DNA of 64,000 nucleotides, from NCBI GenBank assembly GCA_963555705.1, contig OY743184.1:31568614-31632613 (forward strand). Direction: 5' to 3'. Each line of letters begins with the position of its first letter. Positions within the stretch are counted from its first letter, which is position 1. This stretch comes from Ligustrum vulgare (taxonomy: Eukaryota > Streptophyta > Magnoliopsida > Lamiales > Oleaceae). Shown one piece after another: positions 47,009 through 59,821 of the stretch. Made by a program: the position numbers and the translations under genes. Under the pieces are notes generated by a model. It ran no database searches. It saw only the letters and a list, made by a program, of their open reading frames with translations, and was not told the origin of the DNA.

Positions 47009-48015
47009 GTTTAATGATAATTTAGAGAGGGTAAAGGAAATATTTTGAGGTTCCTTTTAATGCATTAAATTAAATATTTCATAAAAATGTTTTTTTAGTG
47101 CTAAATGTACGTCTCTGACTCTGAGTATGGATAGATATACGTATCTCCAAGCGTGTATATATCGTTGAAGATGAAAGACGTGTAGATATACGTATCTCCA
47201 AGCATGTATATATCGTTGATTATGAAAGAGAAATGAAATTTAACTTTTAAATCCTTTGATTTTCAATAATTCTAGGAATACATTATTTATAGACATTTTT
47301 AGCGGACATTGTGATGTGACATACATTCATTGGTTGATGAAAATAGCTACTTCACTGCTTATCTTTTTATCAATCAACGAGTGTTCGTTATATCATAAGG
47401 TCCCCTAAAATTATTGCTTAATTTTACATTGGGACGTGAACTTTATAACAAATGTAAAATAGAGTAATTGCAAGCATAACCCCAAAGAGAACTTTATTAA
47501 TTCCTTTTCATTTAAATATATTTGAAACTTGCAATTGGGTCCCCTTTGAAAATGAATTGTGCAATTTAGTCCCAATATTTACTACAGAAAATAAATTTCT
47601 CTTGCCGGGTCAACCTTTGAGAAACTTTCAACTCAGTCCAACCTTCTTGTAATAATTTAATAAAACAATTGTTACAAGAAGAAATCATTCAACTCAGTCC
47701 AACCTTCTTAAAATAATTTAATAAAACAATTGTTACAAGAAGAAATCAGTTCAACCTTTGTCGTGTAAATCACCATACCTTTTAACATTATGCCAATGAA
47801 CCCATTTCTTAAATATATAATTAAACTCTTTTAAGGCATTCGAAAAAATTAAATTGGACATTTATCGAGCTTATACCTGAGCCAAACGCAAGGCTAGTCT
47901 AATAACGTTAAATCATCATATCATCATATTCATCAATAAGGGAGAATCTTTTAATTACCAAATTTGCTCTCACCTATCTTATTCTAACCCAAATATGTCA
48001 TTGCTTCTACATTAA
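47009..48015. other. Unassigned sequence with two short tandem duplications
   Basis: AGATATACGTATCTCCAAGC recurs at 47133 and 47184 (51-bp period). ACTCAGTCCAACCTTCTT recurs at 47631 and 47692 (61-bp period), and that unit has CTTCTTGTAA facing TTACAAGAAG. The last 110 bp (AATATGTCATTGCTTCTACA) match 55640-55696, so the Helitron at 48016 sits in a dispersed repeat also present there. Confidence 0.6.
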
Positions 48016-49429
48016 TCTTAATATATATAATAACAACATAGTCGTCACATAAATCCGCACATAGTTTCTCGCCATTTTTGCCTGCTATTTTAGGAAACTT
48101 TATAATTTTATTAATTATTTTAATAATTGAATTATGAAACTTCAATTAATGCAAAATTAATTATAGGTGACATATAATAAATGACTTATTGATTTGTAAA
48201 AAATAAAAAATATATAAATAGATCAAATTGTATATTATTTTTATTTTTTTGATAATTATTGTAATATTTTGAAGTAAAAAAATATGCAATATGGGTGTCA
48301 AATTCAAGATCTTAACGAGATGTTTAATACAAGCTAACAAATGAAAACAAACTCTAAATATATCATTCGTAAAATTGTCTCAAATAATAAAGGTAAAAGC
48401 TTAGTTTATACTTTTTACTTTTTCCAATATCCAATCTTTTTAATTTATCTCATTTAAATCATAAAATGATATCTATCTTTTCTTACATAACTTCAATTTG
48501 ACATAAATGATTAATTTCATATATTTTTTCTTATTAAATTAAAAAAAATAATAGATATCCAATCTTTCTAAGTAAATTCAATTAAAATATTTTAATTTCT
48601 ACAACTTTAGATTTCGACAAAATTTTTGGTAATTTTGAAATTAATTTTATAAATTTACTCATTTTGTTCATTTATCTATTTTTTAATTTTATAAATTTAA
48701 AAGAAAATCAATCTGTAAAATATATACTACAGACTTTAACAATTAATTCATTGAGTTCTATAGAAAATAAAAATATAAGGTTTTATCAAACTTATTCTAT
48801 TTAAAAGTAAAAATATGGTTAATACATTTATTTAACAGGTACAAAAAATAGTTTTTTTTGCGTGTGTGTAACGTGACCATTTTTAATACTTGGTGAAAAA
48901 TAAAATGTCACGTTTTATTTGAATTATTGAATAGGAGTAAGTTTGACATTGATATTGATATAGACTATAGAAATAGTTTTAAATGTGTGATTGAAAGTGA
49001 AAGAAAGTAGTATAAAAAATAAAATAATTGTCAAATCAATCAATTGAGTGATTCAAAATTGATTTTCTTTTTTAGAATGTGTGGTTAAAAAGTATTATGT
49101 GCAATTGTGAAAAATTAGTTTTTAAATAATATGTGGTTGTGAATGAACATTAAAAAAAATTATTTTTAAATAATCAATTCTATATAAATAATTAATCGGG
49201 TCCCACTTTGACAGGGTTCCATCCTCCTATCACAATTAGCTTCCCTTCAGTATTGGAAACTTAGCAGAACGAAGGTAACAAATGTAACGATACAATCATT
49301 TTGTCGTCCTTTATTGTCCAATATGACATAATAAAAGTATTTCATAATTTATTTAATTATTTTGAAATGTAAAAAAAATAAAAACAGGATTTATTTAAAG
49401 AAAAATGAGAATCTTAATCTTAATCTTAA
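48016..49429 (+). mobile_element. Helitron type 1, copy a (5' part)
   Basis: It starts TCTTAATATATATAATAACA followed by ACATAGTCGTCAC. The same start and body recur at 56577, 58087, 60762 and 61127. It runs to AAAAATGAGAA and a (TCTTAA)n run, where another Helitron begins. It has no own terminator. Non-coding. Confidence 0.75.
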
Positions 49430-49591
49430 TCTTATTAATATTATAAAGGAGGATAGTTGCCAGAATTTTCCCTCCCAAGTTTCCCCCCAAAAACATCCCT
49501 TAAAAAAATAAAAAATAATAATCTTATCTTAAAAGTTCCCCAAATGATTTTTTCACTCCTCAAAAGCGTCTCCTAGAAGAAAAAAAAGACA

Positions 49592-50238
49592 GGGTATCTG
49601 ATGATTAAATATTATAAAACAAATGTGTACAGTACCATTTTTTGAATTTGCAATGAGTACCGATTTCTTATCTTATCTTATTATTATTATCTTATCTTAT
49701 TATTATTATAAAGAAGGATAGTTGGCCAATCCTTCCCCCCAAAAACTCCCGCCTAGCAAATCCTCAAAAGTCATAAGTCAAAATAAAAATAGAAAAGTTG
49801 GCATCTTATCTTATTATTATTATTATTATTATATTATTATTATAAAAAGTTGTGATGTGTACAGTACCATTATTATTATTATTATTATTATAAAAAGTTG
49901 GCATCTTATCTTATTATTATTATTATTATAAAAAGATAGGGTATCTGATGATTAAATATTATAAAACAAATGTGTACAGTACCATTTTTTGAATTTGCAA
50001 TGAGTACCGATTTTCAAAATTTGCATTAATTATTTTAAAAGTTGTGATGTGAAATGATGATTGACATATAACATTTTCATATTTCTCTTTCATCATTGCT
50101 GGTTCGTCCCCAAGCAATAAACAAATGAATATAAAAATAAAAAAATTACTTTTTCCCTCCAAAGTTTGCATACAAATTAATATAAAAATAAAAAAAAATT
50201 ACTTTTTGAAACTAGAAATGACGTTTTGGCATCTTATC

Positions 50239-50298
<60 letters not shown>

Positions 50299-51010
50299 TA
50301 TTATAAAAAGTTGTGATGTGTACAGTACCATTATTATTATTATTATAAAAAGTTGGCATCTTATCTTATTATTATTATTATAAAAAGATAGGGTATCTGA
50401 TGATTAAATATTATAAAACAAATGTGTACAGTACCATTTTTTGAATTTGCAATGAGTACCGATTTTCAAAATTTGCATTAATTATTTTAAAAGTTGTGAT
50501 GTGAAATGATGATTGACATATAACATTTTCATATTTCTCTTTCATCATTGTTGGTTCGTCCCCAAGCAATAAACAAATGAATATAAAAATAAAAAAATTA
50601 CTTTTTCCCTCCAAAGTTTGCATACAAATTAATATAAAAATAAAAAAAATTACTTTTTGAAACTAGAAATGACGTTTTGGCATCTTATCTTATTATTATT
50701 ATTATTATATTATTATTATTATAAAAAGTTGTGATGTGTACACTACCATTATTATTATTATTATTATAAAAAGTTGGCATCATATCTTATTATTATTATT
50801 ATAAAAAGACAGGGTATCTGATGATTAAATATTATAAAACAAATGTGTACAGTACCATTTTTTGAATTTGCAATGAGTACCGATTTTCAAAATTTGCATT
50901 AATTATTTTAAAAATTGTGATGTGAAATGATGATTGACATATAACATTTTCATATTTCTCTTTCATCATTGCTGGTTCGTCCCCAAGCAATAAACAAATG
51001 AATATAAAAA
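49592..51010. repeat. Large tandem array, 347-452-bp units with (TTA)n
   Basis: GGGTATCTGATGATTAAATA recurs at 49592, 49939, 50391 and 50812. Units share CCAAGCAATAAACAAATGAA and differ mainly in the length of ATT runs, the longest at about 50237-50305. Short frames across the units are repeat artefacts. Confidence 0.93.
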
Positions 51011-51104
51011 TAAAAAATTATTCTTTCCAGATTTCAAAAACAATTCACCCCTCCCAAGAGAATGCGCCAGTCTGTGTACGCATTTATATACAATTTAAAT
51101 TTAC

Positions 51105-51310
51105 ACAGCTTTTTTGAAAAAGCTTTTTTCAAATATCATATTTGTGACCAATTCACCCCTCCCAAGATTATGCGCTAGTCTATGCTCGTCATTATACAAT
51201 TTAAATTTACACAGCTTTTTTGAAAAAGCTTTTTCAAATATTATATTTGTGACAAAAACAGCTTTTTTGAAAAAGCTTTTTTCAAATATTATATTTGTGA
51301 CAAAAACTGA
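51105..51310. repeat. Repeated AGCTTTTTTGAAAAAGCTTTTT hairpin block
   Basis: Three copies of CAGCTTTTTTGAAAAAGCTT near 51108, 51211 and 51259, each followed by TCAAATAT and ATATTTGTGAC. Each copy can fold on itself (AAGCTTTTT against AAAAAGCTT). Confidence 0.8.
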
Positions 51311-51562
51311 TTGACAGATCAGATATTTTACTTCCTCAAACACGTTATCTATGCTAATGAAAAGCAACCTTCATTTTACAATTTATTCTCTTCAAAATTG
51401 AAGAAATGCAGGAAGCATTTTTTATTCCCTCATATTTGAAGAAACGCAGCGAAGGTAAACAAATCTGTGAATCCATTTTTCTTAAATATGAAATGAATCT
51501 CATAAAAACTTACATTTGCACAATTTTTGCTCATCCTTTTTGATTTTGTTTGTGATAGCGAG

Positions 51563-51712
51563 ATGGCACCCGTGATTGACATGCTTTCAGACATCGACCC
51601 AACCAAAACACAGTGGGCATTTAAGGTTCACGTTGTACGACTATGGAAGAACCCAAGTTTTGGAGACAATGCAGACATTTATAGCTTGGAGATGGTTTTA
51701 ATTGACATGAAG
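51563..51712 (+). pseudogene. RPA70-like first exon (Helitron-borne)
   Basis: Fifty codons from ATG at 51563: IDPTKTQWAFKVHVVRLWK, then YSLEMVLIDMK. This is the start of the OB-fold of plant RPA70/DUF223-type single-strand DNA-binding proteins, which autonomous plant Helitrons often carry. It ends AAG|GTTTGT, a good splice donor at 51713, in the expected place for this family. No second exon with the rest of the OB fold was recognised downstream, so the gene is a fragment. Such proteins probably coat single-stranded DNA during rolling-circle transposition. Confidence 0.75.
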
Positions 51713-52384
51713 GTTTGTAATCACTTTTCTGTTTTTTTGTCTAAACAATATATAAAGTTCTTTTCATATGCGTTACAGAAATTCTGTTTTTGCATTAAGA
51801 TATGTCAATATGTCTTCTTTTCTTTTTCTTTTATTCAGTACAGAAATAAAAAGTTAGACAAATAAAAAACATGCAGCACTATAAAATATAAGCTCAATTG
51901 AAAACCTGTTTTTGTCTTAATGCATGTGGTTCTTTCTATTTTTTTTTATTCAGTGCAAAATAAAAAGCTAGGCAAATAACCATTTTGAGTTTGTGAAAAG
52001 TTAAAGTCTTCATGTTTGAAGGTATTGATAATTCACGTCTACTATGCAGAAAAAAAATAGCTCCCCTTCAAATCTGTGTACAAAACCAAATTATTAGAGA
52101 CCAACTAAAATTATCAAGAAGCATGGATGAATCATATTCAAATTTTATACCAAAATGAAAATTATATATTGCTGAACATGTAAAATATCAGTTTCTACAC
52201 ACTAATACACACATAATGAAGCTGTGTTTGTGTCCTAATACACATAAAAATACGCACATAAGTTGACTGAATGGGTAAAACATAATATCTTACCATAAGA
52301 TAAGTCAAAAACAAAGTCCAGAAGGTTAGCTTCTGCTATATTAATCAGCCTATTGAAATATGATTTGACTTATATCAAGCTTGG

Positions 52385-52503
52385 AAACATTGAACCTGAA
52401 CTTGAAGATGAGGGCCGCATTTTCTTACCATAAGATAAGAGTGTTTCTTTTCCACGAAGAAAACATTGAACCTGAACTTGAAGATGAGGGCCGCATTTTC
52501 TTT
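52385..52503 (+). repeat. About 41-bp direct repeat, 76-bp spacing
   Basis: AAACATTGAACCTGAACTTG followed by AAGATGAGGGCCGCATTTTC occurs at 52385 and 52461. The second copy is in a short frame coding NIEPELEDEGRIFF, which looks protein-like but is not recognised. Confidence 0.85.
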
Positions 52504-54039
52504 TCTCCAATTTGCACGAGAACACCATTGAGCAATGTTACAAATGGTAAAATTACATATACTATAAGACACATTATTATTTCAGTATGAAAAAGATGAC
52601 ATCAAATATCCTAATTCAATAAAAAAAACTTATCACATCTTTTAGATCTCAAGGTTTTTTGACACGTTTGTTTATTTATGTAGCCAATCGGAACACGTTT
52701 GAATCCGTGGCACCCGTGGATACATATAAAAGGCTTCCTACTTTGTCTTGTGGAAAATATATGTTACATAATTTGGATGTTGGACACGAAATTTTTTGGA
52801 CTTGGAGATAAGAAACAAGAAGCGTCCGGAACAAAATTTGGATGTTGGACACGTGTTTTCCACTCATATTGATTTCTTCTTATGGTGTGTTTGATTGCGA
52901 AAGTGAAAAATGGGTACAAGAAAATATTTTCCAAGGAAATAATTTTGCTTGAAAATAATTCTGTTTGGCAAAAGAAAAAAAAAACATGTTCTTAAACTAC
53001 ACAATTCTTTAACTTATTTTTTAATCACACATTTTTTCTATTTTTTAACCATACATTTTATTTAGAAAACATAAAAAAAAATGTTTTTAAACACCAAAAA
53101 TTTTACAAACAGGGGATTAGTTTTTACACATAAATTTTTTCAGTTTTGAGCCCATAGGATAAATTGGAAAAGGATTGAAATTATTGGAAAATGTGTATAT
53201 TTGAAAAATGTGAAAGTCATGAATTTAGCAAAACTTGTGGTTGAAAATGAGTTTCGATAAAAAGATGTGTCAAAACTCATAGTGTCAATAAACATTTATG
53301 AACATTTACAGAAATATATAAATTGCGACGTGTCAATATATTGTTGGTGTAATTTTGGTTCCAAACAGAATTTATGAACATTTTTTACCCTTTACTTTAT
53401 AAATCACATTCATAAATGATTATTTATAAATAACGTTACAATTTATTTAGGTGTCAACAATTTGCCTGTCCATTTTTAAAAATAGAAATGATTATTATAA
53501 GTCAGTTATGACAAGTTCAAGTTGTTTACATTTCAACACAATTGATATATCAAATAATCTCTCTTATATATTTAATTAATTGGCGGAATTTTTTTATCAT
53601 TTATATTGCTTTTTGGAAAAATATAATTTATGTTTTGTAAAAAAATATTTAATATACGTTATAAATTATAATTATTATTTTTGCTTGGAAAATTAAATTA
53701 AGGTGATGATGATTTAAATACCCAAGAGTAATTTGTAATTCGTTTGGTTGAACAAATAAATCATGCTTAAAAGTAAATAATTGTAACAAAAAATTGAAAT
53801 AAAATTAGTCCCCCAAATGCAACCTACTTCAATGTCGAGAACTGTACATTGAAATGTGAATTTATAATTTTACTTCTTATAAGCATTACATGTATCAAGT
53901 TTCTTTAAATGTATTATTTTCTTTAAACATTACATGTATCAAGTTTTTATACTTATTATTATGCATTTGCATTTAATTTAGAACAAAAAAAGTACTTATA
54001 CATGTCCATTATTCAAAATTTTTATAACATAAAATAAAT
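52504..54039. other. Unassigned Helitron interior
   Basis: AT-rich sequence with no recognised gene between the direct repeat and the Helitron terminator. Confidence 0.5.
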
Positions 54040-54067
54040 CCGTGCATCGCACGGGTGGATGGACTAG

Positions 54068-54434
54068 TATATATAATAACAGGATAGTTGGCTCCTATTT
54101 TCCCGCCAAAACTGCTGTCATATTTTATTTTTTTTTAAATGATCAAAATATGGTTTTTCGTTGTCTGGTGCAATATCATTAATTAATAAACTATCATTAA
54201 TATCAATTGCACGTGGATCAATGCATTGATACTGACAAAATGTTTAATCATTTTTTTTATCATAATTTTTTTTTTATCGTATAAATTTTTTTTGATCGTA
54301 AAATGTGTAATAATTTGTATAATGCAAATGGTCCATGCACATTAATATTTATTGTATGTTATATTATGAAGCAGTTAACGTCCAAGGAGTGTTGAGAATA
54401 TTTCTAACTAAAAATTTCTATATGGCTAAAAAAT

Positions 54435-54504
<70 letters not shown>

Positions 54505-55455
54505 ATTTTTTTTTCGTTTATATAAACTAATGCAAGTAATAAAAAAAACATTGTTGTTTTCAATAAAATGGGGTTTTTTTATTTTTTATTTATTTATTTA
54601 TTTTGGCTATGGGCATCCTTTATGATATTAAAGCTTTGTATTTTTTAATATTTAATATCCATTTTTTATTATTTATTATTTATTTATACATTTTTTTTTT
54701 CTCGAGGTTAATGTTTATGTATGGTTTTTTATGGATCATTTATCCAAATAAGATGAATAATTGGACTTTCCACCTACCCATATAACTATTTCTATAAGTT
54801 TAATTTTATTATTTAAACTATGCTTTTAACCACATAATTTCGAAAATATGCAATGCCATACAAATAATCGAATGAAGAGACGACTTCTTCAGTCCAAATA
54901 AAATAATATTATTCAGGATAATATTTCTGCTCATTCAAATTTATAAAAGATCTCTAATTTCAGATATGAAAATGAAAAGATAAAAATAAGCATCATATAG
55001 TTGGATAACCAAATTTTTTATATTGATTTGAAGAACATATTATGTAACATTCATGAATAGGAAAAAAAATATATCTGTGTGTAAAATATATAGAAATTGT
55101 TTCTTACTTTTATTTCTTATTATCATTATTATATTTTAACATTACTAAAAAAAGGATTATTTGTAACGTTGAGCAACACTAACACAATCAATAAAAATCA
55201 TTGTGAAATAAGAAGAAATAAATTAATTTATTAAAAATGCATATATATTTTTTAAAGAAGTGTTTTGTAATTTACATTGAATTTTGCTATTGAATACCTT
55301 TTTGTTTCTTCATATTCTTTCCCATAATATTTAAATTTAATTATTTTCGTTATATATTTCCCACATTTTCATTAATTATTAAATATATTTAATTACTTAT
55401 TCATTAATTAATTGTTATAATTTTTTCCCGTGCAACGCACGGGTGCGAATACTAG
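54068..55455 (+). mobile_element. Helitron type 2, copy i
   Basis: It begins TATATATAATAACAGGATAG directly behind the CTAG of the preceding Helitron. It ends in the perfect 7-bp-stem hairpin CCCGTGCAACGCACGGG (55427-55443) and ACTAG (to 55455). Its sequence is near identical to 59383-60761. It holds an (AT)n tract (54438-54500). Non-coding. Confidence 0.85.
54438..54500. repeat. (AT)n microsatellite
   Basis: About 60 bp of TA dinucleotides. A 96-codon frame through it is an artefact. The sister Helitron copy has a shorter tract at 59767-59807 and the third copy only about 15 bp near 62927. Confidence 0.97.
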
Positions 55456-56015
55456 TTAATTAATAAGTTAAATCACATCAATCCCTACCTCTCCATTTAC
55501 CCTAGAAATAAATATGTTTTAATAGCCGAGAGAAATCGGTTTTTAACCCCTTTTTTTTTTTTTGCAAAAATTATTATTATATTTATTATATTATTATATT
55601 ATTACACCTTAAAAGTACCAATAGGAAAGAATTTCTCAGTTACCAAATTTGTCCTCACATATTTTATTTTAACGCAAATATGTCATTGCTTCTACACAGT
55701 GTTCTAAAAAACTCGCTTACACTTAGCTTAGCGCGCTTAGGCTTAAAGCTTGATCTCGCCACTTAGTCGCGCTTAAGCATGATACTCGACATCGTCGCTT
55801 TTTCACGTTTTACACTTTTTTAGAACACTGCTTCTACATCAATCTCCGCCTCTTCATTTACCTTAGAAACAAATATGTTTTAATAACTTAAAGAAATCGG
55901 TTTTTTTTTTTTTTTTTTTTTTTGCAAAAATTATTCATAAGTTGTTTATTACAAAAAAATTATGTAATTTATTCATCATTTGCATAAGACGTGCAACGCA
56001 CGTGCTATAGCCTAG
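55456..56015 (+). mobile_element. 3' part of Helitron type 4 (split or duplicated)
   Basis: It ends with the hairpin ACGTGCAACGCACGT (55989-56003) and CCTAG at 56015. Two diverged copies of a block (CATCAATC...CCATTTACC...AAATCGG) lie at about 55476-55560 and 55845-55920. The middle (AAATTTGTCCTCAC...CATTGCTTCTACA) matches 47950-48010, so this may be the right side of the element interrupted at 48016. Confidence 0.5.
55697..55830. mobile_element. 134-bp hAT-type MITE
   Basis: Ends are CAGTGTTCTAAAAAA and TTTTTTAGAACACTG, a perfect inverted repeat of at least 14 bp, flanked by the exact 8-bp duplication CTTCTACA (55689-55696 and 55831-55838). The related sequence at 47995-48010 has a single CTTCTACA and no insert, an empty site. 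The short length and 8-bp duplication fit a hAT-type MITE. Confidence 0.95.
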
Positions 56016-56059
56016 TATATAAAAAAAGAGCCTATTTACGTAAAAGAAAAAAAAAAGTT

Positions 56060-56106
<47 letters not shown>

Positions 56107-56399
56107 TTAATTAGATTTTAACTTTAGCAATCCTTTTTTGGGTAGATAATTTAAATTTAATTAAATCTTAAAATAAGCAATCCGTTTCGAGTAGATACCT
56201 ATATTCCAAAATTGAATACTTCATCTAAATCTAAAGAGACTCCATTTCATAAGAGTGACAAGCTCATGTAATGTAAGAGATTTTAATGTAAAGAACATGG
56301 TTTAGAAAATCGGACCAGGCCAATCAGTTTGACCGGAAAAATCAGGAACCTACAGGAAAATCGGTCCGGTCCACTTGAAAAAACCGAGTATTAAAAAGG
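56016..56399. other. Unassigned sequence with (TAA)n
   Basis: TAA microsatellite at about 56062-56106. The distal part has AAAATCGGACCAGG and CGGTCCGGTCC, possibly from a small TIR element, without clear ends. Confidence 0.45.
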
Positions 56400-56531
56400 G
56401 AAAATTACATAAATACTTGTATCTCAAATATGCAATTCAAAAACCCTAAGTGGCACAATTTTGTTTTAAATTTCAGGGACTAATTCATTTAATTAACTAT
56501 TTCAACATAATTAAATTAATACATACAATTT

Positions 56532-56562
<31 letters not shown>

Positions 56563-56570
56563 TAAAAATA
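56400..56570 (+). mobile_element. MULE-like left end, interrupted by Helitrons
   Basis: GGGAAAATTACATAAATACTT, then TCAGGGACTAATTCATTTAA and TTAATTAAC, parallels the element end at 6180 (GGGAAAATTACACGG, TTAGGTGTTAATTC, TTAATTAAC). It is cut by the Helitron at 56571-56577. Sequence after the last Helitron end (63438 on) may be its continuation. Confidence 0.45.
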
Positions 56571-56576
56571 TCTTAA

Positions 56577-57932
56577 TCTTAATATATATAATAACAACAT
56601 AGCCGTCACATAAATCCGCACATAGTTTCCCGCCATTTTTCCCTGCTATTTTAGGAAACTTTGTAATTTTATTAATTATTTTAATAATTGAATTAGGAAA
56701 CTTCAATTAATGCAAAATTAATTATAAGTGACATGTAATAAATGACTTATTGATTGTAAAAAATAAAAAATCTATAAAAAGATCAAATTGTATATTATTT
56801 TTATTCTTTTGATAATTATTGTAATATTTTGAAGTAAAAAAATATGCAATATAGGTGTCAAATTCATGATCTTAACGAGAAGTTCAATACAAGTTAACAA
56901 ATGAGAGCAAACTCTAAATATATCATTCTTAAAATTGCCTCAAATAATAAAGATAAAAGTTTTACTTATACTTTTTACTTTTTTCAATATCTAATCTTTT
57001 TAATTTATCTCATCTAAGACATAAAATGATATTTATCATTTCTTACCTAACTTCAATTTGACATAAATGATTAATTTCAAATCTTTTTTCTTATCAAATT
57101 AAAAGAAATAATGATATCCGATCTTTCTAAGTAAATTCAATTGAATCATTTTAATTTCTACAACTTCAAGTTTCGATAAACTCTTTGGTAATTTTGAAAT
57201 TAATTTTATAAATTTACTCATTTTGTTCATTTATCTATTTTTTAATTTTTTTATAAATTTAAAATAACCTCAATTTGTAAAATATATACTACAGACTTTA
57301 ACAATTAATTCATTGAATTCTATAGAAAATAAAAATATAAGGTTTTATCAAACTTATTATATTTAAAAATAAAATATAGTCCATACATTTATTTAACATG
57401 CACAAAAAATAGTTTTGTGTGTGTGTGTGGGTAACATGGTCATTTTCAATAGTTGGTGAAAAATAAAATGTCACATTATATTTGAAACCATTGAATATGA
57501 GTAAGTTTGATATAAACTATAGAAATTGTTTTAAATGTGTGATTGAAAGTGAAAGAAGGTAATATAAAAAATAAAATAATTGTCAAATCAATCAATTGAG
57601 TGGTTAAAAATTGATTTTCTTTTTTTCGAATGTGTGGTTAAAAAGTAGTATTTGCAATTGTGAAAAATTAGTTTTTAAATAATATGTGGTTGTGAATGAA
57701 CATTAAAAAAAAATTATTTTTGAATAATCAATTCTATATGAAAAATAAACTAAGGAAACTAGATAATGAACAATTAACTGTTAAAAAAAATGCAATTCAT
57801 AACTTTTCTTTTCTTTTTCTTTTTCTTTTTTGATATTTTGATTGTATATTGAATATACAATTTATGCATTAAGATAAGAAATCTTATAGGAAGAAATGAA
57901 ATTAAAAATTATTCATAATTTGTGTATGCAAG

Positions 57933-57997
<65 letters not shown>

Positions 57998-58086
57998 TTA
58001 TTTTGTTATTTTTTCGGACATTGTACTTTTACAACTTATTCAATAAATATTATTTATTCCGTGCATCGCACGGGTGCGATTACTAG
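56577..58086 (+). mobile_element. Helitron type 1, copy b (complete)
   Basis: It starts TCTTAATATATATAATAACA and ends with hairpin CCGTGCATCGCACGG (58059-58073) and ACTAG at 58086, about 1.51 kb. Its first 1.14 kb matches the other type 1 copies, then it diverges into its own 3' part with (TTA)n at 57935-57997. Non-coding. Confidence 0.85.
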
Positions 58087-59762
58087 TATATATAATAATA
58101 GTATAGCCGCCAAAAAAACCCACACATAGTTTCCCGCCATTTTTCTCTGCTATTTTAGGAAACTTTGTAATTTTATTAATTATTTTAATAATTGAATTAG
58201 GAAACTTCAATTAATGCAAAATTAATTATAGGTGACATGTAATAAATGACCTATTGATTGTAAAACAAATGAAAACAAACTCTAAATATATCATTCGTAA
58301 AATTGTCTCAAATAATAAAGGTAAAAGCTTAATTTATACTTTTTACTTTTTCCAATATCCAATCTTTTTAATTTATCTCATTTAAAATCATAAAATGATA
58401 TTTATCTTTTCTTACATAACTTCAATTTTACATAAATGATTAATTTCATATATTTTTCTTATCAAATTAAAAAAAATAATAGATATCCAATCTTTCTAAG
58501 TAAATTCAATTAAAATATTTTAATTTCTACAACTTTAGATTTCGACAAATTTTTTGGTAATTTTGAAATTAATTTTATAAATTTACTCATTTTGTTCATT
58601 TATCTATTTTTTAATTTTATAAATTTAAAAGAACATCAATCTGTAAAATATATACTACAGACTTTAATAATTAATTCATTGAGTTCTATAGAAAATAAAA
58701 ATATAAGGTTTTATCAAATTTATTCTATTTAAAAGTAAAAATATGGTTAATACATTTATTTAATAGGCACAAAAAATAGCTTTTTGTGTGTGTGTGTGTA
58801 ACGTGACCATTTTTAATACTTGGTGAAAAATAAAATGTCACGTTTTATTTGAATCATTGAATATGAGTAAGTTTGACATTGATATTGATATAAACTATAG
58901 AAATAGTTTTAAATGTGTGATTGAAAGTGAAAGAAAGTAGTATAAAAAATAAAATAATTGTCAAATCAATCAATTGAGTGGTTCAAAATTGATTTTCTTT
59001 TTTTAGAATGTGTGGTTAAAAAGTATTATGTGCAATTGTGAAAAATTAGTTTTTAAATAATATGTGATTGTGAATGAACATTAAAAAAATTATTTTTAAA
59101 TAATCAATTCTATATAAATAATTAACCGGGTCCCACTTTGACAGGGTTCCATCCTCCCATCACAATTAGCTTCCCTTCAGTATTGGAAACCTAGCAGAAC
59201 AAAGGTAACACATATAACGATACAATAATTTTGTCGTCCTTTATTGTCCAATATGACATAATAAAAGTATTTCATAATTTATTTAATTATTTTGAAATGG
59301 AAAAAAAAATAAAAACAGGATTTATTTAAAGAAAAATGAGAATCTTAATCGTAATCTTAATATCTTAATATCTTAATCTTAATCTTAATATATATAATAG
59401 CTGGATAGTTGGCTCCTATTTTCCCGCCAAAACTGCTGTCATATTTTTTTATTTTTTTTTAAAAAAAGGGTCATAATATGGTTTTTCGTTGTCTGGTGCA
59501 ATATCATTAATTAATAAACTATCATTAATATCAATTGCACGTGGATCAATGCATTGATATTGAAAAAATGTTTAATCATTTTTTTTATCGTAATTTTTTT
59601 TTTATTGTATAAAATTTTTTTGATCGTAAAATGTGTAATAATTTGTATAATGCAAATGGTCCATGCACATTAATATTTATTGTATGTTATATTATGAAGC
59701 AGTTAACGTCCAAGGAGTGTTGAGAATATTTCTAACTAAAAATTTCTATATGACTAAAAAAT

Positions 59763-59821
<59 letters not shown>

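Larger units (their letters stand above)
49430..54067 (+). mobile_element. Helitron type 3 carrying an RPA-like exon
   Basis: It starts TCTTATTAATATTATAAAGG and then AGGATAGTTGCC, and ends with the hairpin CCGTGCATCGCACGG (54040-54054) and CTAG at 54064-54067. Inside are a long tandem array (49592-51010), an RPA70-like first exon (51563-51712) and unassigned DNA. No Rep/helicase was seen. The 5' border is set by similarity to sister starts, not by an empty site. Confidence 0.7.

Noticed and set aside
54335..54625. 96-codon frame with a Tyr-Ile run
   Set aside because: It is an (AT)n microsatellite translated.
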